A stretch of DNA of 11,856 nt from Bacteroidales bacterium UBA4459. Lineage in GTDB: Bacteria; Bacteroidota; Bacteroidia; Bacteroidales; F082. The DNA lies in NCBI GenBank assembly GCA_002389465.1, contig DGOT01000047.1:1-11856 (forward strand), read 5' to 3'. The translations under genes and the position numbers were made by a program. The first letter of the stretch is position 1. Each line of letters opens with the position of its first letter. Shown here piece by piece: positions 1 to 6,254 of the stretch. The notes under the pieces are model-generated. The model searched no databases. It saw only the letters and a program-made list of their open reading frames with translations, and had not been told where the DNA came from.

Positions 1-519
1 GCTCTCCGCTTTAAATTCACTTTTCAGCAATTCGTTCATGATCACCTCATGAATATAATTCCGTTCCGATTCTCCAGGTACAATACAGTCTATCCCCATG
101 GCACTTAAACGTGTTTGATAAAAATCCATTTCCATCGTTTGTTTTGTTCCGAGCAAACCTACTTTACGGATTCCTTTTTTCAGGATCTCATTCCCCGTAG
201 CATCGGCAATATGTACCATAGGCAGGCCTGTCAGTTCCCGTATCTCGTCAAAGGCCATATGCGTGGTATTGGCACACAGAGCCAGCCCCTTAACTTTCGC
301 CGATTTTAATCTCTCCGCAGCTTCCATAAGCAGCCACCTGAGCCCTGCTATATCGTTGGCCCGGTTACACATATCAATATCCCCGTAATTTAACGAGTAC
401 AATACGCAATGGGCAAAATTCAGTCCACCAAGCCTTTGGTTCGTGATCTCATTGATCAACCTGTAGTATTCAACACTCGAAACCCATCCTGTTCCGCCAA
501 TCAATCCTATTGTTTTCAT
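1..519 (-). CDS. Aspartate/glutamate racemase family protein (C-terminus outside window)
   Basis: The reading frame starts at ATG 519-517 and stays open to the window edge, giving 173 residues without a stop, so the last part of a protein of about 230 aa is missing. It begins MKTIGLIGGTGW, typical of PLP-independent amino-acid racemases of the Asp/Glu/hydantoin superfamily. CANTTH at residues 82-87 matches the family's first catalytic-cysteine motif (C/G-x-N-T-x-H), so Cys82 is the likely first catalytic base. The second catalytic cysteine (usually in a GCTE-like motif) would lie beyond the window. Later segments (VHIADAT, KVGLLGT) fit the second alpha/beta lobe. The family interconverts L- and D-aspartate or glutamate in the cytoplasm; substrate cannot be told from this part. 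The gene is divergent from a sugar kinase. Upstream, only an imperfect -7-like box (TAATTTTA, minus strand at 549-556) is visible. Confidence 0.88.
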   Translation of the reverse strand, partial: MKTIGLIGGTGWVSSVEYYRLINEITNQRLGGLNFAHCVLYSLNYGDIDMCNRANDIAGLRWLLMEAAERLKSAKVKGLALCANTTHMAFDEIRELTGLPMVHIADATGNEILKKGIRKVGLLGTKQTMEMDFYQTRLSAMGIDCIVPGESERNYIHEVIMNELLKSEFKAES

Positions 520-606
520 AACATGCCATTTTGTAGATCATTTACCCGTAAAATTACGACAATTCAGCTAAATCCGTTTCCTCGCCGTCAACTTTAACTA
601 TTTCCA

Positions 607-614
607 TAACTTTG
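607..614 (+). promoter_or_regulatory. Bacteroidota -7 promoter box for the BadF-type kinase
   Basis: TAACTTTG matches the Bacteroidota primary sigma factor -7 consensus TAnnTTTG exactly. It ends 21 nt before the preferred ATG at 636, leaving room for a transcription start near 620 and a short leader. No clear -33 TTTG box is seen at the expected spacing. Confidence 0.6.
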
Positions 615-635
615 CATGGAACATATACACATTTG

Positions 636-1484
636 ATGATACTTATTATCGACAGCGGTTCGACAAAAACACATTTTGCGTTGCTTGACAGCGATGGAAC
701 TTATAAAGAATTCGCCAGCAAAGGCTTTAACCCTTACTATTACGACAAAGATGATTTTTATAATTTACTGAGGGATGAGCTGTACCAGAAAATTAAAGGA
801 AACAGGGTTGACCGGATTTATTATTACGGAGCCGGCTGCTCATCAGAAGCCAACTGCACCCTGGTAGAACAGACCCTTTCCCTCTTCTTTCCTTCGGCAG
901 AGATACTGGCGGAACACGACTTGTATGGCGCTGCCCTGGCCCTTTGCGGAAATAATAAAGGGATCGCCTGCATTTTAGGCACCGGTTCCAATTCGTGCCT
1001 ATGGGATGGCGAACATACCATTGAAAACGTGCCTTCACTGGGCTATATGCTCGGCGATGAGGGCAGCGGGACTTACCTGGGAAAGATCACGCTTACCGCT
1101 ATCCTCTCCGGCGAGGCGGATGCGGACATTGCCAGAGCATTTTACAGGGAATATAAGTTGACTTTCTCCGAGACACTGGAAAAAGTCTACCGCAAACCTT
1201 ATCCCAACCGCTTTCTTTCATCCATCAGTTTGTTTATCCATAGCCACATAGAAAACCCATGGTGTCAAAAAATGGTACGGCAGAACTTCTGCGATTTTAT
1301 AGAGAAACAGGTTTCAAAATATACGGATTATCAGGCTACTTCTGTTTCTTTTATCGGTTCGGTAGCTTTTTATTTTCAGGATATACTGGAAGCTGTACTT
1401 GACGAATACAATATCAGCCTGGGAAAAATCTTTAAAGAACCTATGAGCGGACTGGTTGTGTACCATGCAGAAAAAAGGGATTAA
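636..1484 (+). CDS. BadF/BadG/BcrA/BcrD ATPase family protein, N-acetylglucosamine kinase-like
   Basis: This 282-aa ASKHA-fold protein probably phosphorylates an amino sugar or related substrate in the cytoplasm. Visible motifs, numbered from ATG 636: phosphate-1 loop DSGSTKT (6-12), a possible catalytic aspartate in EHDL (Asp95), phosphate-2 loop LGTGSNS (114-120), GYMLGDEGSG (136-145, typical of BadF/NAGK-like proteins) and an adenosine-type motif IGSVA (240-244). The length fits the short Bacteroidota members of the family. A TTG at 612 would add eight residues, but it lies inside the -7 promoter box, so ATG 636 is preferred. The gene stands alone on the plus strand, divergent from the racemase gene and convergent with miaA 13 nt away. 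An amino-sugar or cell-wall recycling role is inferred from the family; the substrate is unknown. Confidence 0.85.
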   Translation: MILIIDSGSTKTHFALLDSDGTYKEFASKGFNPYYYDKDDFYNLLRDELYQKIKGNRVDRIYYYGAGCSSEANCTLVEQTLSLFFPSAEILAEHDLYGAALALCGNNKGIACILGTGSNSCLWDGEHTIENVPSLGYMLGDEGSGTYLGKITLTAILSGEADADIARAFYREYKLTFSETLEKVYRKPYPNRFLSSISLFIHSHIENPWCQKMVRQNFCDFIEKQVSKYTDYQATSVSFIGSVAFYFQDILEAVLDEYNISLGKIFKEPMSGLVVYHAEKRD

Positions 1485-1497
1485 AACTATTTACAGA

Positions 1498-2415
1498 TCA
1501 AATCTCCCCTTCTAAATAATCCATTACATTTTCTGCAAGATTTTCTTTTGTTGCATTAAACCATCTGATTTCTTTATCCTTTTTAAACCATGTCATCTGC
1601 CGTTTGGCATAACGGCGGGTGTTGGTTTTAATCTTTTCTTTGGCTTCTTCCAGTGATATTTCACCATCAAAGTATTTAAAAATTTCTTTAAACCCAACTG
1701 TGTTTAAGGCATTCAGGTGCTTTTGGGGATAAACCGTGCGTGCTTCTTCCAGCCATCCCTGTTCAAACATCAATTCTGTACGCTTATTTATTCGTTCGTT
1801 CAGCAAGCTGCGTTCTATATCCAGTCCGATTTTAGCGATACCAAAATCTTTTGATTTCGGTTTATTCTTCCTTAGTGATGTATAGGTTGTACCTGTTTGC
1901 AGACATACCTCTATAGCCCGCAACAAACGCTTGGGGTTGTTCAGGTCAACTATCTGATAATACTCAGGATCGAGTTCTTTCAGCTTATGTTTCAGTGGCT
2001 CTATCCCTTCCTTTTCGTACAGAGTATTTAAGTCGCGACGTATTCCCGGGTCGGGATCAGGCAGTGAATCTATTCCTTCGCACACAGCATTAATATACAA
2101 ACCGGAACCGCCTACCATGAGCATCTGCCGGTGATGCCTGAATTTATCCTCCAGCAAATACAGTACATCCTGCTCAAAGCGGGCAACATTGTAATCGTCC
2201 ACAACCGACAGTTGTCCTACAAAATGGTGCCGAATTCCGGCTAACTGCTCCTCATCCGGTGCGGCGGTACCTATTGGGATTTCTTTATAAAACTGCCGGG
2301 AATCTGCCGAGATGATCTCAGTATGTAACCTGGCAGCCACTTCAATGGCAAGACCGGTTTTACCCGATGCCGTTGGCCCGACCAATACGATAAGCGTATT
2401 TTCGTTGCCAGCCAA
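1498..2415 (-). CDS. miaA: tRNA dimethylallyltransferase MiaA
   Basis: MiaA transfers a dimethylallyl group to N6 of A37 in tRNAs reading UNN codons, the first step towards ms2i6A, in the cytoplasm. The 305-aa product has the P-loop GPTASGKT (13-20), the SADSRQ segment (36-41) with the conserved Asp, IGTAAP (48-53), VGGSGLYI (101-108, the family's GGTGLY-like motif), NPKRLLRAIE (160-169) and the C-terminal RRYAKRQMTWF (267-277). All are family hallmarks and the length is normal. The start is TTG at 2415-2413. The next in-frame methionine is near residue 98, after the P-loop, and an in-frame TGA lies shortly upstream, so TTG (or a CTG five codons earlier) must serve. The gene follows cca after a single base (TAG, T, TTG), which suggests one mRNA and translational coupling of two tRNA-maturation enzymes. 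Confidence 0.96.
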   Translation of the reverse strand: MAGNENTLIVLVGPTASGKTGLAIEVAARLHTEIISADSRQFYKEIPIGTAAPDEEQLAGIRHHFVGQLSVVDDYNVARFEQDVLYLLEDKFRHHRQMLMVGGSGLYINAVCEGIDSLPDPDPGIRRDLNTLYEKEGIEPLKHKLKELDPEYYQIVDLNNPKRLLRAIEVCLQTGTTYTSLRKNKPKSKDFGIAKIGLDIERSLLNERINKRTELMFEQGWLEEARTVYPQKHLNALNTVGFKEIFKYFDGEISLEEAKEKIKTNTRRYAKRQMTWFKKDKEIRWFNATKENLAENVMDYLEGEI

Positions 2416-2416
2416 A

Positions 2417-3859
2417 CTATTCTTTTTCAGGATTCTTCACCAGTTTTTTCACTTTCAGCCCCTCTTTTTCGGCCAGTTGAAGCAGGTATTTATATGCCTC
2501 TTCGTAATTGTTCGCGATCTTACCGTCCAGGATAGCTTCCCTGATCACCGATTTCAAATCGCCTATTTTTTTTGACGGTTTCAGATCGAATGTCTCCATG
2601 ATCACCTCTCCGCTTACGGGAGGTTGCCAGTTTCTGATGCGGTCCTTTTCTTCTACCTCGTTCAGTTTCTTACGCACCAGTTCAAAGTTCTTCATGTACC
2701 TCTTCACCCGTGCATCATTCTTTGAAGTGATGTCGGCCTCGCACAACATCATCAGATCGTCAATATCATCACCTGCATCAAAGAGCAACCTTCTTATAGC
2801 CGAGTCGGTTACATGGTCCTCGGAAAGCACAATAGGTCGTAAATGCAGCTGTACCATTTTCTGAACATACCGCATCCGCTCGTTCATCGGGAGTTTTAGG
2901 AACTTGAAAATGCGCGGCACCATTTTGGCGCCGATAAATTCATGACCGTGGAACGTCCATCCCACTTTCGGGTCGTATCTTTTGGTCACAGGCTTGGCGA
3001 TATCGTGCAGCAGTGCACTCCACCTCAGCCACAGATTATTGGTCTTTCGTGCCAGGTTATCCAGCACATCCAGCGTGTGATAAAAATTATCCTTGTGGGC
3101 ATTCCCGTTGATCACTTCCACTCCTTTCAACTCCCCAAACTGGGGGAAGATGATTTTCAACAAGCCTGTGTCTTCTAATAATAGAAAACCTTTAGACGGT
3201 TTATCCGACAATATAATCAGGTTCAACTCATCAAGTACCCGCTCATTAGAAACGATCTTTATCCGGTTTTTATTCCGGCCGATAGCCCTGTACGTGTTCT
3301 TTTCGATCTCAAAATCAAGCTGAGTCGAGAACCTGATAGCACGCATCATTCTTAGCGGGTCATCAGAAAAAGTTAGATCAGGATCAAGCGGCGTTCTGAT
3401 GACCCTGTCGTTCATATCATCCAAACCGTTAAACGGGTCCAGCAGCCGCCCATAGTCTTTTTTCTGCAAGCTTATGGAAAGTGCGTTGATCGTAAAGTCT
3501 CTTCTTTTCTGGTCGTCATCCAGCGTACCGTCTTCAACCAGTGGTTTTCGCGAGTCTCTCCTGTATGATTCTTTACGCGCCCCAACAAACTCCAGTATCC
3601 ATTCATCCTTCCGCACCATCGCCGTTCCGAAATTTTTAAAATATTTTGCCTGCACACCGCTCCCCATTTTAGCAGCCACCTTTCGTGCAAAGGCAATACC
3701 GCTGCCCAGCACCACAAAATCAATATCTTTCGAAACTCTTTCCAGAATCAGATCACGCACGTAACCGCCAATAACAAAAACCTTTGTATTGGTTTCAAAT
3801 CCTACGTCCGATACGATCCGGAAGAATTCCTGATGCAGTTTGTCGGCTAAATTTTCCAT
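2417..3859 (-). CDS. cca: CCA tRNA nucleotidyltransferase with HD domain
   Basis: This 480-aa cytoplasmic enzyme adds or repairs the 3'-CCA end of tRNA. The nucleotidyltransferase head has GGYVRD (31-36), the metal-binding DxD in DIDF (Asp45 and Asp47), RRDFTINAL (119-127), DPFNGLDD (141-148) and the neck motif RAIRF (173-177). A C-terminal HD phosphohydrolase domain follows: His255, His261, HD doublet 285-286, and His304/His306. The class II head plus HD arrangement is normal for Bacteroidota Cca. A member restricted to A-addition or poly(A) polymerase cannot be excluded by eye. ATG 3859 gives the expected N-terminus, with about 30 residues before GGYVRD. The gene is first in a two-gene operon with miaA and diverges from the isocitrate dehydrogenase-like gene. 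A perfect -7 box lies only 5 nt before the start codon. Confidence 0.95.
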   Translation of the reverse strand: MENLADKLHQEFFRIVSDVGFETNTKVFVIGGYVRDLILERVSKDIDFVVLGSGIAFARKVAAKMGSGVQAKYFKNFGTAMVRKDEWILEFVGARKESYRRDSRKPLVEDGTLDDDQKRRDFTINALSISLQKKDYGRLLDPFNGLDDMNDRVIRTPLDPDLTFSDDPLRMMRAIRFSTQLDFEIEKNTYRAIGRNKNRIKIVSNERVLDELNLIILSDKPSKGFLLLEDTGLLKIIFPQFGELKGVEVINGNAHKDNFYHTLDVLDNLARKTNNLWLRWSALLHDIAKPVTKRYDPKVGWTFHGHEFIGAKMVPRIFKFLKLPMNERMRYVQKMVQLHLRPIVLSEDHVTDSAIRRLLFDAGDDIDDLMMLCEADITSKNDARVKRYMKNFELVRKKLNEVEEKDRIRNWQPPVSGEVIMETFDLKPSKKIGDLKSVIREAILDGKIANNYEEAYKYLLQLAEKEGLKVKKLVKNPEKE

Positions 3860-3864
3860 TAGGG

Positions 3865-3872
3865 CAAAAGTA
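3865..3872 (-). promoter_or_regulatory. Bacteroidota -7 promoter box for cca-miaA
   Basis: On the minus strand the sequence reads TACTTTTG, an exact TAnnTTTG match. Only five bases (CCCTA) separate it from the cca ATG. If transcription starts at the usual few bases downstream of this box, the mRNA would have almost no 5' leader. No convincing -33 TTTG is seen. A promoter further upstream could also contribute. Confidence 0.45.
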
Positions 3873-3921
3873 GTAAAGAATATGGAAGTAATTTCTATAG
3901 AAAGTTATCCGAATTTATTAA

Positions 3922-3934
3922 AAACTATTAGTTT
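3922..3934. promoter_or_regulatory. 13-bp perfect dyad in the cca / dehydrogenase intergenic region
   Basis: AAACTA-T-TAGTTT is a perfect 6+1+6 inverted repeat. It sits 16 bp upstream of the dehydrogenase -7 box, over the region where the -33 element is expected, and about 50 bp upstream of the cca -7 box. Its position suits an operator. No regulator is known and AT-rich dyads of this size can arise by chance. Confidence 0.3.
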
Positions 3935-3950
3935 CAATCCCACGGCTTTG

Positions 3951-3958
3951 TATATTTG
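3951..3958 (+). promoter_or_regulatory. Bacteroidota -7 promoter box for the isocitrate dehydrogenase-like gene
   Basis: TATATTTG matches TAnnTTTG exactly and lies 36 nt before the ATG at 3995, giving a normal leader of about 30 nt. A weak -33 candidate (TTAG, 3928-3931) lies 19 nt upstream and overlaps the dyad at 3922-3934. The leader just before the start codon is A-rich (AAACAAAAAATAA), typical for the phylum. Confidence 0.6.
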
Positions 3959-3994
3959 TTGACTTAATTTTAACCCCGCAAACAAAAAATAAAT

Positions 3995-5191
3995 ATGGCA
4001 AAAAGAACAATTGTAGCTTTACCCGGCGACGGCATAGGAAAAGCCGTTCTGGACGAAACGATCCGCGTGCTGAATGCCGCAGGATTTGATGCTGAATATA
4101 TTGAAGGTGACATAGGCTGGGAATTTTGGACTACAGAAGGCAATCCACTCCCCCAGCGCACCATCGATCTGATTGAAAAACATAAGATCGCACTGTTTGG
4201 CGCCATCACTTCCAAACCTAAAGATGCCGCTTTTAGTGAGCTGGCTCCCGAATTACAGAAAGAAGGGCTTGTTTACTCCTCCCCAATCGTTGGCCTGCGC
4301 CAGCACTTTAACCTCGACATATGTATGCGCCCATGCCATACATACAAAGGCAACCCGTTAAATTTCATCCGCCGCGGTGCCGATGGTGGTGTTGAAGAGC
4401 CCCTGGTGGATGTGGTTATCTTTCGCCAAAACACGGAAGGATTATACGGTGGCGTTGAATGGTCGAACCCACCCGAGAAAGTTTATGACGCCCTGATGAC
4501 CCACCCGAAGTTTGTGAAGAATTTCGGTAACACACCAAAAGAAGATATCTCGGTATCTACGCGTATTTTCACGAAAAAAGCTACCGAGCGCATCCTGAGG
4601 GGTGCTTTTGAGCATGCTAAAGATTTCGGTTATAAGTCGGTTACCGTATGCGAAAAACCCAATGTGATCCGCGAGACATCCGGCATGATGTATAAAATGG
4701 CGCAAGAGATGCAGAAAAAGGATTACCCAGACATTGAATTGTGGAATACCAATATAGATGCCCAGATGATGTGGCTTACCAAGAACCCGGAAGATTATGG
4801 TGTGATCGTGGCAGGGAACATGTTCGGCGACATTGTTTCGGACGGTTTTGCCGGACTGATCGGAGGACTCGGCTTTGCCTGCTCGGCCCAGTTTAATCCT
4901 GATTCGGGTATCGGTGTTTTTGAACCGACACATGGATCTGCTCCCAAATATGCCGATTATGAAACGTCCATTGTCAACCCGATTGCTATGATCGAGTCGG
5001 CATGTATGATGCTCGATTTTATCAATGAAAAGGACAGGGCAACAAAGATCAGAAAAGCCGTTGCTGAAATAATTAGCGAGGGGAAGGTGCGTACCTACGA
5101 TATGATGAAGATGCGCGGCCGTGCCGATGTAGTTGAACAAGGCGCCGCCTCAACAAAGGAGATGGCTGATGCCGTGATTGCGAAACTATAA
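3995..5191 (+). CDS. Isocitrate/isopropylmalate dehydrogenase family protein, probable isocitrate dehydrogenase
   Basis: This 398-aa cytoplasmic enzyme of the beta-decarboxylating dehydrogenase family oxidises a 2-hydroxyacid with NAD(P)+ and Mg2+, releasing CO2. Visible motifs: PGDGIG (10-15), LFGAITS (67-73), arginines in LRQHFNLDICMRP (101-113), RQNTEGLYGG (144-153, isocitrate/homoisocitrate-type), KPNV (221-224), the metal-binding aspartates in NIDAQMM (Asp255) and MFGDIVSD (Asp279, Asp283), and EPTHGSAPKY (310-319). Lys318-Tyr319 match the position of the E. coli Icd lysine-tyrosine pair that contacts the NADP 2'-phosphate, a hint of NADP use, although the chain is more like the short NAD-type enzymes. 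Isocitrate is the most likely substrate; homoisocitrate, isopropylmalate or tartrate are alternatives. The gene has its own promoter, and a heptamer-repeat array begins at the base after its stop codon. Confidence 0.85.
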   Translation: MAKRTIVALPGDGIGKAVLDETIRVLNAAGFDAEYIEGDIGWEFWTTEGNPLPQRTIDLIEKHKIALFGAITSKPKDAAFSELAPELQKEGLVYSSPIVGLRQHFNLDICMRPCHTYKGNPLNFIRRGADGGVEEPLVDVVIFRQNTEGLYGGVEWSNPPEKVYDALMTHPKFVKNFGNTPKEDISVSTRIFTKKATERILRGAFEHAKDFGYKSVTVCEKPNVIRETSGMMYKMAQEMQKKDYPDIELWNTNIDAQMMWLTKNPEDYGVIVAGNMFGDIVSDGFAGLIGGLGFACSAQFNPDSGIGVFEPTHGSAPKYADYETSIVNPIAMIESACMMLDFINEKDRATKIRKAVAEIISEGKVRTYDMMKMRGRADVVEQGAASTKEMADAVIAKL

Positions 5192-5226
5192 TTGAATAGT
5201 GATTAGTGATTGGTGAATAGTGATTA
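5192..5226 (+). repeat. Five tandem heptamers, consensus GTGAWTA (left array)
   Basis: Starting at the first base after the dehydrogenase stop codon are five contiguous 7-nt units: TTGAATA, GTGATTA, GTGATTG, GTGAATA, GTGATTA. The 7-nt period places TAG/TGA stops in every forward frame. The array ends 10 nt before the ATG of the four-helix-bundle gene. Its last four units are imperfectly complementary to the right array (5651-5678): 22 Watson-Crick pairs and one G-T over 28 positions. Confidence 0.85.
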
Positions 5227-5236
5227 CAAGAAAACT

Positions 5237-5638
5237 ATGGAGAATGATGATCTGATTTTATTTGAAGATCAATCGGAGTACAAAAGGGTTAATCTTGAAA
5301 AAAGATTAATTCTGTTTGCTTTGCAGATAGATGACCTTTGTGCGAAAATCCATAATACCAGGCTTGGTAATTATATTTCCGATAACATGGTCAGGTCGAG
5401 CGCTTCGTCAGCATTTAATTACGGTGAGGCACAAAGCGCGGAATCAAAAAAAGACTTCATCCATAAAATGAAGGTCTGTTTAAAAGAATTAAGAGAATGC
5501 TTTGTAGGTTTAAAGTTCATTAAATATGGTAGTTTTAAAACAGACAAGGAAATTGCTATAAAGCTTTATCAGGAAAACAATGAATTGATTTCTATCTTTG
5601 TCAGGAGTATTCAAACAGCAAGAGGAAATAACAGATAA
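5237..5638 (+). CDS. Four helix bundle protein (S23 / 23S rRNA-IVS protein family)
   Basis: This is a 133-aa, largely alpha-helical soluble protein. The segment DNMVRSSASSAFNYGEA (residues 46-62, numbered from ATG 5237) followed by SKKDFIHKMKVCLKEL (66-81) matches the family signature (Q-x-x-R-S-A/S-x-S-x-x-x-N-x-x-E followed by a DFI-K-x-x-x-A/C-L-K-E-x-x-E helix). Homologues are encoded inside 23S rRNA intervening sequences, as stand-alone genes across Bacteroidota, and as the Avd accessory protein of diversity-generating retroelements. No reverse transcriptase or variable repeat is visible here, so an Avd role is not supported. They form helical bundles, often pentameric, and may bind nucleic acid; the cellular role is unknown. 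A TTG at 5210 would add nine residues, but it lies within the repeat array, so ATG 5237 is preferred. No promoter was found; read-through from the dehydrogenase gene is possible. Confidence 0.9.
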   Translation: MENDDLILFEDQSEYKRVNLEKRLILFALQIDDLCAKIHNTRLGNYISDNMVRSSASSAFNYGEAQSAESKKDFIHKMKVCLKELRECFVGLKFIKYGSFKTDKEIAIKLYQENNELISIFVRSIQTARGNNR

Positions 5639-5643
5639 ACTAA

Positions 5644-5685
5644 ACTTCACTAATCAATAATCCCTATTCACAAATCACAAATCAA
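5644..5685 (-). repeat. Six tandem heptamers, consensus GTGAWTA on the minus strand (right array)
   Basis: Five nucleotides after the four-helix-bundle stop codon are six contiguous 7-nt units, read on the plus strand as ACTTCAC, TAATCAA, TAATCCC, TATTCAC, AAATCAC, AAATCAA. Their reverse complements follow the same GTGAWTA consensus as the left array, so the arrays are inverted relative to each other. The register is kept across all units, although individual units have diverged. The array ends 11 nt before the ATG of the HD gene and so forms most of its 5' region. Confidence 0.8.
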
Positions 5686-5696
5686 ATAAATACGTC

Positions 5697-6251
5697 ATGA
5701 ATAAAGAAGTATTAACTCTCTGGCCCGAACTGGAGTGGATCGAGAATGAAAATCTTCGTGAGAAAACAGCCCGCACCTGGGAAATGGCATTGGAACGGAG
5801 TGTTCTGTCACCCGATGATCTGAACCGTATCCCTTTTACTTTACTAGTGGGCCCTGATTTGAAAGTTACCTTTATGGATCACAAAAGGTCGGTGGTCCAT
5901 ATTGCCCGGGATGCAGGCAATAAAATAAACGAAATGTATCATGGCGAGCTTCCGGTAAATATGGACGTGCTCATTGCAGGAGCCATCCTGGCTGATGTTG
6001 GCAAACTACTGGAATATATTCTGGACGACAACGGAAACGCTGTCCAGGGTACTTATGGCAAATATCTACGGCATCCTTTTTCGGGTGTCAGTCTGGCTGA
6101 AGAAGCCGAAGTACCTGCCGAAGTCTGCCACATCATCGCCACACATGCCGGCGAAGGAAACATGGTAAAACGGACGACAGAGGCGTATATCGTACACCAT
6201 GCCGATTTTATGACCTTTTTACCGTTTAAAGAACGACTCATAGTAGAATAA
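5697..6251 (+). CDS. HD-domain-like protein with AD in place of the HD doublet
   Basis: This 184-aa cytoplasmic protein has an HD-phosphohydrolase-like layout: a possible first histidine (His62 in MDHKRS or His68), ILADVGKLLEY (97-107) where the HDxGK motif is expected, His126 in RHPFSG, His150 in ATHAGEG, and HHAD (167-170). In the central motif the codon before Asp100 is GCT (Ala99), so the histidine of the usual HD doublet is absent while ADVGK and the other histidines remain. Known HD proteins hydrolyse phosphate esters such as nucleotides or (p)ppGpp with bound metals. This one may be a variant subfamily with altered metal binding or an inactive binding protein. It starts 11 nt after the right heptamer array and ends 3 nt before the PrsW gene, so the two are probably cotranscribed. 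Substrate unknown. Confidence 0.7.
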   Translation: MNKEVLTLWPELEWIENENLREKTARTWEMALERSVLSPDDLNRIPFTLLVGPDLKVTFMDHKRSVVHIARDAGNKINEMYHGELPVNMDVLIAGAILADVGKLLEYILDDNGNAVQGTYGKYLRHPFSGVSLAEEAEVPAEVCHIIATHAGEGNMVKRTTEAYIVHHADFMTFLPFKERLIVE

Positions 6252-6254
6252 GAT

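Larger units (their letters stand above)
5192..5685 (+). other. IVS-like element: four-helix-bundle ORF bracketed by inverted heptamer arrays
   Basis: The unit comprises the left array, the S23/IVS-type ORF and the right array in reverse orientation. It fits exactly between the dehydrogenase stop codon and the HD gene, whose ATG is 11 nt after the unit. The transcript could fold with the two arrays paired and the ORF in the loop. 23S rRNA intervening sequences that carry S23-type ORFs share this plan, an ORF within a stem formed by the ends. By eye the unit is more AT-rich than its neighbours, which fits transfer. No transposase and no clear target-site duplication are visible. Mobility is an inference. 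Confidence 0.45.

Noticed and set aside
1485..1497. Bidirectional terminator between the kinase and miaA
   Set aside because: The convergent gap is only 13 nt and no stem-loop with a T tract is visible around it.
4442..5140. A 232-codon open frame on the minus strand inside the dehydrogenase gene
   Set aside because: It is fully antisense to a well-conserved enzyme, and the His- and Ile-rich translation has no recognisable motif; it is a by-product of codon bias.
5237..5638. Avd protein of a diversity-generating retroelement
   Set aside because: Same fold family, but no reverse transcriptase, template repeat or variable-region gene is visible in the window.
5192..5685. CRISPR array
   Set aside because: Units are 7 nt, contiguous and without spacers, and no cas genes are near.
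5192..5685. Phase-variable simple repeat
   Set aside because: Units are diverged rather than identical and lie outside coding frames and recognisable promoter boxes, so slippage-based switching is unlikely.
5186..5700. Target-site duplication flanking the heptamer arrays
   Set aside because: Only trivial matches such as ATAA occur on both sides; nothing long enough to support a duplication.
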